The notes: generated from the sequence alone by a model not told the origin. A stretch of DNA of 64,000 nt from Gemmatimonadota bacterium (GCA_009837395.1 VXTP01000017.1:1-64000); one strand, 5' to 3'. Shown: positions 43,984 to 53,523, numbered from the stretch's first letter. Made by a program: numbers and translations.

Positions 43984-44920
43984 CTCCGCCGTTGAGGAGA
44001 TAGAGGACCGCCATGCGCACCGCGACGCCGTTAGTCACCTGGTCCAGGATGACCGATCTCCCGCTGTCCGCCACGCGGCTGTCGAGTTCCACGCCGCGGT
44101 TGATGGGGCCGGGGTGCATGACGATGGCTTCGGGTTTGGCGAGTTCCAGCCGTTCGGGGTCGATGCCGAACAGCCGCGTGTACTCGCGCTGGGACGGAAA
44201 GAAGGCTTCCTGTTGCCGTTCAAGCTGTATCCGCAGGGCGTAGATCACGTCGGCGCCGCGGAGGGCGTCCTCGATCCGGTAGCAGACTTCCACGCCCATC
44301 TCCTCGATGTCGACGGGAATCAGCGTGGGCGGGCCGCATACGACCACGTCGGCGCCCATTTTCCGGAGTCCCCAGATATTGGAGCGCGCCACCCGGCTGT
44401 GGGCGATGTCGCCGATGAGCGCCACCTTCAGTCCCTCCAGCCGGCCCAGGGCGTCCCGCATGGTCAGGAGGTCCAGCAGTCCCTGCGTGGGATGTTCGTG
44501 GGCGCCGTCGCCCGCGTTGATGACGACCGCGCTCGACAGGCACTGCGAGAGGAAGAGGGGCGCGCCGGCGGCGGCATGGCGCACCACCACGCAATCCACC
44601 TGCATGGCTTCGATGTTCCGCGCCGTGTCGCTCAGGGATTCTCCCTTGGACACGCTGCTGCCGGTGGACGCGAAGTTCAGGGTGTCTGCGGAGAGCTGCT
44701 TCTCGGCGAGCTCGAAGGACAGCCGCGTGCGGGTGCTCGATTCGAAGAAGAGGTTTACGACGTTCTTCCCGCGGAGGGCGGGGACCTTGCGGATGGGCCG
44801 CCTGATCACTTCCTTGAAGGAGTCCGCCGTATCCAGGATCAGCCCGATCTCCTCTCGGGAGTAGTCCTCGAGGCCGATCAGGTGTCGGTGGCGTAGCGCG
44901 CGGAGCCGGTTTTTCGCCAT
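43964..44920 (-). CDS. pyrB: Aspartate carbamoyltransferase catalytic subunit
   Basis: A 318-residue enzyme making N-carbamoyl-L-aspartate in de novo pyrimidine synthesis. Motifs: ESSTRTRLSFELAEKQL (carbamoyl-phosphate site), NAGDGAHEHPTQGLLDLLT, the family's SxxKGES-type loop (SSVSKGESLSD), IGDIAHSRVARSN and MHPGPINRGVELDS. Its start shares one base with the pyrR stop (TGATG) and its end overlaps the dihydroorotase-like gene by 20 bp. No pyrI regulatory-subunit gene is present, consistent with a PyrB/PyrC' type complex. Confidence 0.97.
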   Translation of the reverse strand: MAKNRLRALRHRHLIGLEDYSREEIGLILDTADSFKEVIRRPIRKVPALRGKNVVNLFFESSTRTRLSFELAEKQLSADTLNFASTGSSVSKGESLSDTARNIEAMQVDCVVVRHAAAGAPLFLSQCLSSAVVINAGDGAHEHPTQGLLDLLTMRDALGRLEGLKVALIGDIAHSRVARSNIWGLRKMGADVVVCGPPTLIPVDIEEMGVEVCYRIEDALRGADVIYALRIQLERQQEAFFPSQREYTRLFGIDPERLELAKPEAIVMHPGPINRGVELDSRVADSGRSVILDQVTNGVAVRMAVLYLLNGGGERDAA

Positions 44921-45453
44921 CAGGCCACCTCCTCCACCGCGACGTTGTCGTCCCGGTCCAGTTCATGGACGTGGACGACGACGGTCCGGCCGGGGCCCAC
45001 TTCGATGGTCTCCCCGATGTAATCCGCCTGGATGGGCAGTTCCCGTCCCTCCCGGTCGATCAGGACGGCGAGTTCGATCCGCCTTGCCCGGCCGAAATCC
45101 TTTAGCTCGTCCAGCGCCGCGCGGATCGTACGGCCCGTGTACAGGACGTCGTCCACCAGGATGACGGTGCGCCCCTCGATGTCGAAGGGGATGTCGGTCG
45201 TGCGGACGACGGGGTAGTCCGCGCGGACCTGGAGGTCGTCGCGGTACAGGTTGATGTCCAGCACGCCCACGGGTACGGCCGTGTCTTCCGCCTCCCGTAT
45301 GGCCTCGGCCAGTCGCCGCGCCAGCCAGTCGCCGCGCCGCTGGATGCCCACGATGGCGATGCCGGAAGCGCCCTGGTTGCGTTCCAGGATCTGGCGGGCG
45401 ATGCGGGACAGCGCCCGGGCGATGCCTTCCCTGTCGAGGACCTGTTCGCTCAT
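44920..45453 (-). CDS. pyrR: Bifunctional pyr operon regulator / uracil phosphoribosyltransferase
   Basis: A 177-residue PyrR. The PRPP-binding motif is VILVDDVLYTGRTIRAALDEL, with GIQRRGDWLARRLAEAI and DINLYRDDL as further family signatures. The frame is open to 45912, but the start is ATG 45453, which overlaps the stop of the preceding isomerase gene (ATGA) and gives the normal family length. PyrR binds pyr mRNA when UMP or UTP is high and promotes attenuation. Because the gene is translationally coupled to two unrelated upstream genes, there is no space for a PyrR-binding leader directly in front of pyrR; regulation would have to act further upstream or differently. Confidence 0.95.
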   Translation of the reverse strand: MSEQVLDREGIARALSRIARQILERNQGASGIAIVGIQRRGDWLARRLAEAIREAEDTAVPVGVLDINLYRDDLQVRADYPVVRTTDIPFDIEGRTVILVDDVLYTGRTIRAALDELKDFGRARRIELAVLIDREGRELPIQADYIGETIEVGPGRTVVVHVHELDRDDNVAVEEVA

Positions 45454-46322
45454 CCGGCCGCCCCCTCGCGCGGTGCGTCCGCCGTGTCCGCCGCGTCCGC
45501 CGCGCTCGCAGCCGACAAGGCCGCCTTCAGCGTCTCCAGGCTCTTTCGGGCGATGTGCTCCGCGCCGTGCGAATAGTCGAACACCTCCACCGAACCATAT
45601 CCGTCGTAGCCGGTTTCCCGGAGCGCCCGCAGTATGGGGACGAAATCGGTGTCTCCGAACCCCGGCCCGTTGCCGCTGGCGTCGTTGAAGTGGATGTAGG
45701 CCGTGATATCCCGGTGTTCGTGGATGGCCGCAGCCACGTCCAGCCCCTGGCACAGGGTCGCGCGGACGTCGATGATCAGTCGGAAATGGGGATGGTCGAT
45801 TTCGCGGACCATCCGCGCGGCTTCGTCCGGGGTGTTGATGAAGTTGGTCTGGGCGCTGTCCAGGGGTTCGAGGCAGAGGGTGACCCCGTTCTCCTCGGCC
45901 GTGGGCAGGCACTCCAGGTACGCCTGGCGGGTCCGGTCCCAGGTCGCCTCGTAGGTCTGGTCCGGCAGCACGTCGCGTTGCTTCGGCGAACCGGCCACCA
46001 TGACCCGGCCGCCGATGTCGCCGCAGAACTTGATCAGGTCGCAGAGGTACAACCGGGTGCAGTACCGGATGCCGTCATCGGGGTGGTTGAGGTAGAGGCC
46101 TTCCGGACTGAGCAGGAGCCAGTGCAGCCCGGTGATTTCGAGGCCGTATTCCGCCGCGTCGTCGCGTATCGCCTTCCTGACGTCCGGACCGACCTCGTTC
46201 ACCGACCGCGCTACCGTAAAGGGGGCGATCTCCACGCCGTCATATCCGATTTCCGCGGCGGTGCGGAAGATCCGCCGGAGGGGGACGTCCTGGAACATCT
46301 CGTTGCAGAAGGCGAACTTCAT
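45450..46322 (-). CDS. Sugar phosphate isomerase/epimerase-like TIM-barrel protein
   Basis: A 290-residue AP endonuclease 2/xylose isomerase-like TIM barrel. The start is ATG 46322, overlapping the stop of the giant fusion gene by 4 bp (the frame extends to 46505 but only as a shadow). MKFAFCNEMFQDVPLRRIF and YDGVEIAP are the usual first strand and helix; metal-site positions are CLEPLD (Glu), IIDVRA (Asp), YIHFND (His) and SVEVFDY (Glu). Related enzymes are hydroxypyruvate isomerases and ketose 3-epimerases; substrate unknown. The C-terminal 25 residues are an Ala/Asp-rich tail from short GCC-type repeats. Its stop overlaps pyrR by 4 bp. Confidence 0.88.
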   Translation of the reverse strand: MKFAFCNEMFQDVPLRRIFRTAAEIGYDGVEIAPFTVARSVNEVGPDVRKAIRDDAAEYGLEITGLHWLLLSPEGLYLNHPDDGIRYCTRLYLCDLIKFCGDIGGRVMVAGSPKQRDVLPDQTYEATWDRTRQAYLECLPTAEENGVTLCLEPLDSAQTNFINTPDEAARMVREIDHPHFRLIIDVRATLCQGLDVAAAIHEHRDITAYIHFNDASGNGPGFGDTDFVPILRALRETGYDGYGSVEVFDYSHGAEHIARKSLETLKAALSAASAADAADTADAPREGAAG

Positions 46323-49300
46323 ACGGGTTGTCCCGCCTCTTCCATCCTTTCCGTCATTTCCCGGCCGGTCGCGGCGTAATCGTTCTTGAGATCCTGCGGG
46401 AGGGTGCGCCAGACCAGGAAGCGCTTGCGCAGCACGCTCAGGAAGCGCCGGTTGATGCGCTGCCAGGACGCCACGTCGCCGCTCTCGCGGTGGATGTCCA
46501 CCCATACGGCGTAGAGATCTCTTTCATTCTCCGCCGGAGCGGCGCTGAGCGAGACCTTCTGGCTGATGCCCAGGTCGTAGGGGGCGAGCCAGGTCATCAT
46601 CGAGATATGGTACATGGGCTGCTCCGTAGCGCCTTCCACGGCCGTCAGCTGGACGTTCTCCGTGACGAAGGCGCCCAGGGAACCCTCCTCGTAGGATTCG
46701 AAGACCCGCGTGAGATAGGCGTACATGCCCAGCACCTCGACGCTGCCGATGGTGAAGGGGAAATCGAAGCTCCAGTCGTCCCCGTCGGGCTCGGGGAACT
46801 TCCACTCCCGGCCCACGTCGGGCACGGCCATGTCCGCCGCCTTCTTGGCCGGGTAGGCCGTCGACAGGAACACCGTGGCCATGACCACGACCACGGACCA
46901 TACGGCCGACAGGGAGGAATAGTTCAGCGACAGGCCGGCGAGGATGTCGTAGTTCGACAGCACGAGGGTGATGGTCTGTCCCCCCAGGTAGCCCAGCACG
47001 GCGCCCACCGTGGCGAAGACGGAGGACTCCGCCAGGAAAAGCGCCGCGATGTGGCTCGGCGCCAGGCCGACCGAACTGTAGACGCCGATTTCCCGGAAGC
47101 GCTCGTGGACCGCGCCCATCATGGTGTTCAGGACGATCATGGCGGCGACAAGGATTGGGATGAGGAAGTTGCCGAGGCCCCCGATGGAGGTGGAACCGAT
47201 GGAACTGTAGACGTTGACCGTGCCGTCCTTCCCCACGAACATGGTCATGGCGACCCGGGACAGGAAGTCCTCGATATCGCGGTCGAAGGCGGGGTTCGGT
47301 TGTCCGCTCTCGTCCACGAAGTCCGTGATGGCGACCGAATACATCTTCCCGTCGAGGTCCATGACCGTCTCGTACGGCAGGATCATGACGTTGTTGGATT
47401 CGAGATGGATGAAGGCCTCCGGCGGCGACTCGGCCTGCAGCCGTGGGTCCTCGCCGATGCGCTGCGCGATCTTGCCTTTTTCCTGTACGAGGTCGACCGG
47501 CGTGAGCTTCTCATCGTCCAGGTCCTTGAGCTGGTTGAACCGCCGGGAATCGATCACGCCCACGACCTGCAGCTTCATGCCGAACATGTCGATGTAGGCG
47601 GAACCGGCGTCTTCCGGGCTGATGCCCACCACCGCGGCCACATCGTCCGGAAGAATGGCCGCGTCCCGTTCCCCGGGCTCGAACCACCTGCCGCCGAGGA
47701 GGTATTCGTCGAGGCGGGTCGCCCTGGGCTCGTCCGGGGTCAGGCCCAGTATGCTGTTCACGTAGCTTTCATGGGACGACCGGGGCGACGAGAAGGAGAA
47801 GAACCCCTTTTCGCCCTTGACCTGGGACATGTACCAGGCCCGCGGAATCAGCGTGGCCTTGTCCTCGAAGGTGCTCTTGAGATAGTCGTAGACGGAGGGC
47901 TGCAGTCCTTTCCAGTTACGGTCCCGGACCAGCGTCCCATCGTAGGTCGGTTCGTTGTACCGCTCCAGCTTGTAGTACCTGAGGGACGTGGTGATGGACG
48001 TGAAGGACAGCACGGTGAAGGTCAAAAGCGTGATGGTCGCCGCCGTGAGGGCCGTTCGGACCTTCCGCTTGCGCAGGTTGGAAACCCCCAGCGACAGGGC
48101 GACGGCCGTGGCGCTCAACCGGCCGATGTCGGCCTCGTGCATGCCGGTCTGCGCCCGCTTGATCTTCTGGACTTCCTGGTTGAACTTGGACAGGACGATG
48201 ATGAGCACAGTCGTTCCCAGCGCGAAGATGACGAAGGCCAGGAAGATCACGTAGGGCGACGTGCTGAGCTTGAAGGCGGGATGCACCTGCTGCAGCACGA
48301 GGAAGACCGCGATGAAGAAGGCGGCGAACCCGAAGATCCGCTTGTTGATCGTCGGAAACCCGAAGACCAGGCGCTCCATGAAGAAGGAGAAGGGGATGAG
48401 CAGGATGAAATAGAAGATCACGCCCTTCACCGTGTCGTCCGCCGTGGACTTGACCTCCGGGTAGCCCCGCGCTTCCAGCCCCCAGGCCTCTCTCGACTTG
48501 GAAATGAAGGCGTCGTACTCCCGGTTCGCCAGATGCTCCTCCGCCTCGAGCAGCTTGACCCGCGCCTGTTCGTGCAACTGCTCGATGCGCTGGTTCTCCA
48601 CGCCGAAGCGGGCGAGTTGCTTGAGCCTTACATCATCCACGACCCACATGTCCCGCGTGCCCTGGTAGGACGGATTCACGATGAGGCCCATATCGACCGG
48701 GTAGCCCTGGCCCTGGGCTTCTTCCAGGAGTTCCAGGGTCACTTCCTGAGGTTCGACGGGGTCCTTCAGAAAGGAATCCGACGCGTTGGTCAGCAGGTAT
48801 TTGACGCCGAAGAGGCTCGTGCTCATGAGCAGCTTGACGCGCTGGCCGGGCTTGGCAAAGACGACCGCCGCGGGTATGGTGCGGCCTTCCGAGCCGCTTT
48901 GCTTTTCAATGTAGCTGTGGCCGTACCACTGGGGTTCGGCGTCGTTCTGCGCCAGGACGGTCAGCTGGTCCAGCGCCGTGAGGTACCGGGAGTCGATGAT
49001 CTCGTACACGTCCAGCGCCTGGGCGCGGAACACGATCTGCAGGGTGGTGTTTTCATTCGCGCCGCTCGCGGCGTTCAGGGGGAAGGTCTTGTCGCCCTCC
49101 TGGCCCAGGTCCGGCGCGTAGATGATCTCGCCGTCCTCGTCCAGCGCGTACGACCGCAGCCTGATCGGCCCCTTCTGCTGCTTCAGCGGGCGGAAATCGA
49201 AGCGTCCCAGGGAGTCGGCCTTGGTGATGAGGATGCCGCGCACGCCCGTATTGGTCAGCCCCTTGTAATAGGTGACCAGCGCGCCGGGGATGGGCTTCTT

Positions 49301-50947
49301 GGGCACGAAGAAGTTGACGTCCCGGTCGAATTCGTAAACCGTGCCCGACAAGTCGTGGGCCGTGTCCTGGATCTTGAGCTTGGTCTCTTCGAAGAGTTCG
49401 CCGTCGGTGGTGGCCCGGGCGAGCATGACCGCGAGCGACCGCGCCTGCTCGGTGACATTGGCGATGTTGACCGATTCGAAGCGGTCGTTGGGCGTGTCCA
49501 CCAGGCCCCGCGTCCCGTTCGGTGTGACGAAGGACATGCCTTTCTTGCCCATGTAGGTCACGGCCTCGCTGTCCAGCCCGATCTTGACGGGCATGAAGTC
49601 CTTCCAGGTCCGCTGCGGCGGCACGATGGCGTTGACGTAGCGGGCCGAATCGGCGCCGGCGCCAAAGGCTTCCTGGATATAGCTCGCGAATTTCCGCGAA
49701 TAGGGCGCGAAGATGTTCTTGATATAGTGGTTGGTCGCCCAGGCGGCGTTGTCGAAGGTGCCGAAGGCGAAGCTGCCGACGCGGGAGTCGTGGCTGGAAA
49801 GGTCGATGCCGAAGAACATGTCGAAATTGATCTTGTCCGCTTCGGGGATCCTCGACATGAAGTAACCGCTCGCCCGGCCGTGCCGGTACAGCCAGTTGTG
49901 CGCGCCTTCCAGGCCGATGAAGTGGGCGGAAGTGGCCAGGATGACCACGGAGTACTTCGGGTTGTAGCGCTTGACCGCCCGGGCGACCTCGAGCAGCGCG
50001 GCGACGCCCGTGGCGCTTTCGGCACCGGGTGCGACGCCCGGGACCACCGACATGGCGTCGTAGAAAGACGAGATGACGATCGTGTAGTCTTTCCACTTCG
50101 TGCGGGTCTCGTCCCTGGCGTTCGGCATTTCCTCGTCGAGGCCGGGAATCCACCCGAAGATGTTCTTCCCTTCCACCACCTCCCAGTCCATGCGGGCCTG
50201 GACGTTCACCTGGTTTGTACCCGGTTCGGCCAGGGCCAGCAGGCCGGGCACGTGCGTCTTATCGACCCAGTAACGGGGCACATTGAGCGGAAGCCCCATG
50301 AATTTGAGCTCCGCCTCGCTCCGGGTCACCCGTCCGTTGTCGAAATAGATGACCGCGCTGGCGCCGAGCATACGGGCATTGATGAAACGGTCCTGGGAGT
50401 CGAAGTCCATGAGCACGACGCTGCCCTGCATCTCGTGCCCGTTGAAGTCGGCGAATTCCCCTTTGCCGCCGTAGACAATCGGACCGGAAAGGCCCTCGCC
50501 GGGTGTGGTGGGCGTCCGCACGTGATTGGGCCAGAGGGCATGGAGGGGGATCTCCTCGCCCGTCTCCAGCACCGTCAGTTTCGATCCCTTGTCGATGGGC
50601 ACCGTGACCGGGAACGTCTCGGTCCGGATGTCCTGCAGGCCGATCTCTTCGAACTGATCCCGTACGTACGCGTAGGCCGAATCGGCGCCGGCGTAGCCCA
50701 CCACCCGGGAAGGATAGGAGGAGAGGGTACGCACCGTGTTCTCGACCGACTCCGCGCTGACCGACTCCAGGGCCTCCTCGAGGTCGCGGTCGTGGCCCAG
50801 GAAAGGCTGAACTTCCTGGGGTTCCGGCAGGGAGATCAGCTTCATCAGGATGTTTTCGGTGATATCCTCGGGATGGAAGATGGTGACCGAGGACAGCATC
50901 AGCACCGCGATGGTAATGCCTATGCCCGTCTTTATCTTCGACCACAT
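46319..50947 (-). CDS. Giant fusion: M28-like (degenerate) ectodomain with FtsX-type permease
   Basis: A 1542-residue membrane protein. Parts in order: N-terminal TM (about 7-24); a PA-like insert domain (about 150-240); an M28 aminopeptidase-like domain (about 255-520); a carboxypeptidase-regulatory-like beta domain (about 550-650); a helical segment (about 780-840); TM helices (about 870-890, 905-920, 935-955); an FtsX/MacB-type permease half with TM near 1005-1025, a MacB_PCD-like domain, and three C-terminal TMs with MMGAVHERFREIGVYSSVG; and a cytoplasmic-like tail. In the M28 part the zinc-ligand sites are changed: SSFYDA in place of AHYDS, GAESATG in place of GAxDNxSG, TSAHFIGLEG in place of TAEExGLxGS. 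So a peptidase activity is unlikely. No ABC ATPase is adjacent. First gene of the coupled cluster ending with the pyr genes. Confidence 0.88.
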   Translation of the reverse strand: MWSKIKTGIGITIAVLMLSSVTIFHPEDITENILMKLISLPEPQEVQPFLGHDRDLEEALESVSAESVENTVRTLSSYPSRVVGYAGADSAYAYVRDQFEEIGLQDIRTETFPVTVPIDKGSKLTVLETGEEIPLHALWPNHVRTPTTPGEGLSGPIVYGGKGEFADFNGHEMQGSVVLMDFDSQDRFINARMLGASAVIYFDNGRVTRSEAELKFMGLPLNVPRYWVDKTHVPGLLALAEPGTNQVNVQARMDWEVVEGKNIFGWIPGLDEEMPNARDETRTKWKDYTIVISSFYDAMSVVPGVAPGAESATGVAALLEVARAVKRYNPKYSVVILATSAHFIGLEGAHNWLYRHGRASGYFMSRIPEADKINFDMFFGIDLSSHDSRVGSFAFGTFDNAAWATNHYIKNIFAPYSRKFASYIQEAFGAGADSARYVNAIVPPQRTWKDFMPVKIGLDSEAVTYMGKKGMSFVTPNGTRGLVDTPNDRFESVNIANVTEQARSLAVMLARATTDGELFEETKLKIQDTAHDLSGTVYEFDRDVNFFVPKKPIPGALVTYYKGLTNTGVRGILITKADSLGRFDFRPLKQQKGPIRLRSYALDEDGEIIYAPDLGQEGDKTFPLNAASGANENTTLQIVFRAQALDVYEIIDSRYLTALDQLTVLAQNDAEPQWYGHSYIEKQSGSEGRTIPAAVVFAKPGQRVKLLMSTSLFGVKYLLTNASDSFLKDPVEPQEVTLELLEEAQGQGYPVDMGLIVNPSYQGTRDMWVVDDVRLKQLARFGVENQRIEQLHEQARVKLLEAEEHLANREYDAFISKSREAWGLEARGYPEVKSTADDTVKGVIFYFILLIPFSFFMERLVFGFPTINKRIFGFAAFFIAVFLVLQQVHPAFKLSTSPYVIFLAFVIFALGTTVLIIVLSKFNQEVQKIKRAQTGMHEADIGRLSATAVALSLGVSNLRKRKVRTALTAATITLLTFTVLSFTSITTSLRYYKLERYNEPTYDGTLVRDRNWKGLQPSVYDYLKSTFEDKATLIPRAWYMSQVKGEKGFFSFSSPRSSHESYVNSILGLTPDEPRATRLDEYLLGGRWFEPGERDAAILPDDVAAVVGISPEDAGSAYIDMFGMKLQVVGVIDSRRFNQLKDLDDEKLTPVDLVQEKGKIAQRIGEDPRLQAESPPEAFIHLESNNVMILPYETVMDLDGKMYSVAITDFVDESGQPNPAFDRDIEDFLSRVAMTMFVGKDGTVNVYSSIGSTSIGGLGNFLIPILVAAMIVLNTMMGAVHERFREIGVYSSVGLAPSHIAALFLAESSVFATVGAVLGYLGGQTITLVLSNYDILAGLSLNYSSLSAVWSVVVVMATVFLSTAYPAKKAADMAVPDVGREWKFPEPDGDDWSFDFPFTIGSVEVLGMYAYLTRVFESYEEGSLGAFVTENVQLTAVEGATEQPMYHISMMTWLAPYDLGISQKVSLSAAPAENERDLYAVWVDIHRESGDVASWQRINRRFLSVLRKRFLVWRTLPQDLKNDYAATGREMTERMEEAGQPV

Positions 50948-51509
50948 GTGCGTTTATCCCTGATAAGCGGCCGCGCTGTGCTGGTGCGCAGACCTGTCGC
51001 GCGGGCTTGTGTGCCACGCGAAAAACCCGCGCCGCATTCCTGCCGCTGCTGCCACAGTCCGAATGCCGCTGCCGCTGTTCTGTCGTCGCTGCCGCAGTCC
51101 GAAATGCGGTAACGGTGGTTTCGTACGCTGGAAGTCGCGCAGAACCGCCGCCTCCGCGTCAGTCATTGCCGGGGAACATGGGTATGCCCGGGACTGCCGA
51201 GAGGCCCTTCCTGTCGCATTCATCCCGAGCGTAGTGAGTTGTGGCATACTTGAACAAAGCAATATAAAAAAGATGAAAGGCCGGTTCAAGCAAAAACCTG
51301 CCATCCCCCCGGGCCGGGTGCAAGGGACGCATCACGCGCGCACGAACATCGGACTAAGAAAGTTGCACGATAGCAGGTTGCACGATGGTACACGCCGGAT
51401 AAAACTAGTGTTGTGCCATCTGACGGAGACCGGATATATTGAATTGCGTACAGGTCCTGACCCTATTCCCCCTTCAAAAACCTGTTTTCCTGTTTCGGCG
51501 CACCGTATC
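50948..51509. other. Divergent intergenic region with short repeats
   Basis: 562 bp between the giant fusion gene (left, minus) and the DUF6785-like gene (right, plus). The frame upstream of the latter stays open, but its translation is low-complexity and unlike protein. It contains an imperfect repeat (GCTGCCACAGTCCGAATGC near 51047 and a variant about 46 bp later) and a 15-bp tandem repeat with GTTGCACGAT at 51362 and 51377. Promoters for both genes must lie here. I could not identify an RNA gene or operator. Confidence 0.45.
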
Positions 51510-53495
51510 ATGACATCCCTTACGCGAATCGGTATACCGCGGTCCGGCATACTGCGATCGGCCGGCATATCCCGCCGCGCCGTCGTCCTGGGGCTGGCCC
51601 TCGCCGTCCTGATCAACATCTGGGTGCCCTTCGGTTCCTTCATCCTGCAGTCCTCCCGCATGACGGTAGGGCACCTGCCTATCTCGGTCCTCATACCGTT
51701 CTTCTTCTTGCTCTTCATCGTCAACCCCGCCCTGCGTACGTGGCGGCCGACCTGGGTGCTTACCGGTAACGAACTTGCCCTGGTCTTCGTGATGATGTTC
51801 GTGTCCTCCCTCGTGCCGGGCAAGGTCCTGGTCGCGTACCTCATGGGGGTCATCGCTACGCCGTACTATTTCGCCCGTCCCGAGAACCAGTGGGCGGTCA
51901 CCTTTTTCGAGTACCTGCCCGACTGGCTGCTCGTGAGCGGCCAGGGCAATACGCTGGTGTGGTTCTACGAAGGGATCCCGGAGGGGGCCGGCGACGTCAT
52001 CTGGGGACCCTGGCTCCCGCCCCTCTTCTGGTGGCTGACCTTCTTCGTGATGCTCTTCTTTATGGGCGCCTGCATGTCCACCATCATGCGGAGGACGTGG
52101 GTAGCCCACGAGCGGCTGACCTTTCCGCTCGTCCGGATGGCGGTCGACCTGATCCGCCACGACGACCGGACGGAACGGACTTTTCCGGGTTTCGCCTACG
52201 ACCGATTGTTCCAGATGGGCTTCGGCCTCACGCTGGCCCTCATGATCTGGAACATCGCCGCGTTCTGGGGAGCCATTTCGCCCATTCCCATCGGTTCGCT
52301 TTACCGAACCACGATGATACTGGTGGAAGGCACCGATGCCATCAGGGTCAGCGTCAATATATATGCCCTGTGCTTCGCATTTCTGGCGCCGCTCGAGATC
52401 ACCTTCAGCCTGTGGTTCTTCGCCCTGTGCGGCGTGCTGGAAGGCGGCCTGCTCGACCGTGTCGGACTCCAGTTTTCCGACAGCCCGGTGGGGGTGAACG
52501 CCGTGGTGAAGGCCCAGTTCTTCGGCGGGTTCATCGTCTTCGTCATCTGGCACCTGTGGACGGCCCGCGCGCAGATCGCCGACGTCTTTCGGCGGGCCCT
52601 GCGCGGCGGTGAGCAACCGACCACGGAGTTGATGTCCTATCGCGTCGCCGTGCTCGGCCTGGCGGGCAGCGTAGTGTACCTGGTGGCGTGGCTGGTGGGT
52701 TCGGGGCTGTCCTGGCAGGTGGTGCCCGTGTACCTGTTTTTCCTCTTCGTGCTGTACCTGGGCACGGCGCGGATCATCGCCCAGACGGGCCTGGCCTTCC
52801 TGGACCTGCCGGTCAACGCCCACCATTTCACCATTCTGACCCTGGGATCGGGGAACATCGACCACCAGAGTCTCACCACCCTCGGCCTGGGATCCGCCTA
52901 TGCCCGAAACTGGCGGGGCATGGGCATCGGCACGATCGCCCAGTCGGACAAGGTGATGTCCGACCTGCGGCAGGACAAGCGGGGAATCCTCGCCCTCATG
53001 ATCGCCACCTTCGTGATCAGCCTGCTTACCTCCGTGCTGTACACGGTCTACATCGGGAATACGACCGTTGGCGCGTACAACTTCGGCGAGCGCGACGCCT
53101 TCGGAGGCATCAACGAGTCTTACTACGACGACATCGTGCGCTGGATCCGGAACGCCAGCCAGCTGCAGCCGCCCGAGTTCCTGTTCATGGCCCTCGGCGG
53201 CGTCATCATGCTCGTCATGACGGCCCTGACCTACCGGTTTCCCGGCTGGCCCCTGGCGCCGGTGGGTTTCACCGTGGCATTCGCCGACGTGACTCGGCTC
53301 CTTATGTTCTCGCTGTTCCTGGCCTGGCTGATCAAGATGCTGCTGCTGCGGATCGGCGGGGTGACGTTCTACCGCCGGGCCCAACCCTTTGCCTGGGGCG
53401 TGCTCGTGGGGTACACTACGGGGGTTTTCCTCGGGTTCGTCGTGGACTGGATCTGGTTCCCGGGTCAGGGACACGCCCTGCACGAATGGACGTAG
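51510..53495 (+). CDS. DUF6785-like polytopic membrane protein
   Basis: A 661-residue inner-membrane protein with about 13 hydrophobic helices. The start ATG 51510 (MTSLTRIGIPRSG) is chosen because it directly precedes the first TM (AVVLGLALAVLINIWVPFG); the frame is open back to 51009 without protein-like sequence. Landmarks are TVGHLPISVLIPFFFLLFIV, WVAHERLTFPLVRM, AFLDLPVNAHHFTILTLG and GNIDHQSLTTLGLGSAYARN. These fit the DUF6785/DUF6784 proteins frequent in uncultured soil and marine lineages, distantly OPT-transporter-like. Function unknown; probably transport. No Shine-Dalgarno is evident. Confidence 0.8.
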   Translation: MTSLTRIGIPRSGILRSAGISRRAVVLGLALAVLINIWVPFGSFILQSSRMTVGHLPISVLIPFFFLLFIVNPALRTWRPTWVLTGNELALVFVMMFVSSLVPGKVLVAYLMGVIATPYYFARPENQWAVTFFEYLPDWLLVSGQGNTLVWFYEGIPEGAGDVIWGPWLPPLFWWLTFFVMLFFMGACMSTIMRRTWVAHERLTFPLVRMAVDLIRHDDRTERTFPGFAYDRLFQMGFGLTLALMIWNIAAFWGAISPIPIGSLYRTTMILVEGTDAIRVSVNIYALCFAFLAPLEITFSLWFFALCGVLEGGLLDRVGLQFSDSPVGVNAVVKAQFFGGFIVFVIWHLWTARAQIADVFRRALRGGEQPTTELMSYRVAVLGLAGSVVYLVAWLVGSGLSWQVVPVYLFFLFVLYLGTARIIAQTGLAFLDLPVNAHHFTILTLGSGNIDHQSLTTLGLGSAYARNWRGMGIGTIAQSDKVMSDLRQDKRGILALMIATFVISLLTSVLYTVYIGNTTVGAYNFGERDAFGGINESYYDDIVRWIRNASQLQPPEFLFMALGGVIMLVMTALTYRFPGWPLAPVGFTVAFADVTRLLMFSLFLAWLIKMLLLRIGGVTFYRRAQPFAWGVLVGYTTGVFLGFVVDWIWFPGQGHALHEWT

Positions 53496-53523
53496 TCCCG
53501 CGCTGTGGCCCTCAAGCGCCCGG

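Noticed and set aside
45454-45912. N-terminal extension of PyrR
   Set aside because: It lies inside the isomerase gene, is low-complexity, and PyrR length is normal from ATG 45453.
46328-51112. A 1594-codon open frame opposite the giant fusion gene
   Set aside because: Its translation is rich in Arg, Gly, Asp, His and Val with no domain or motif, as expected for the complement of a G+C-rich gene; the minus-strand product has clear domains and coupled neighbours.
51009-51509. N-terminal extension of the DUF6785-like protein
   Set aside because: 167 residues of Arg/Ala/Pro-rich, non-conserved-looking sequence in a divergent promoter region; ATG 51510 precedes the first TM directly.
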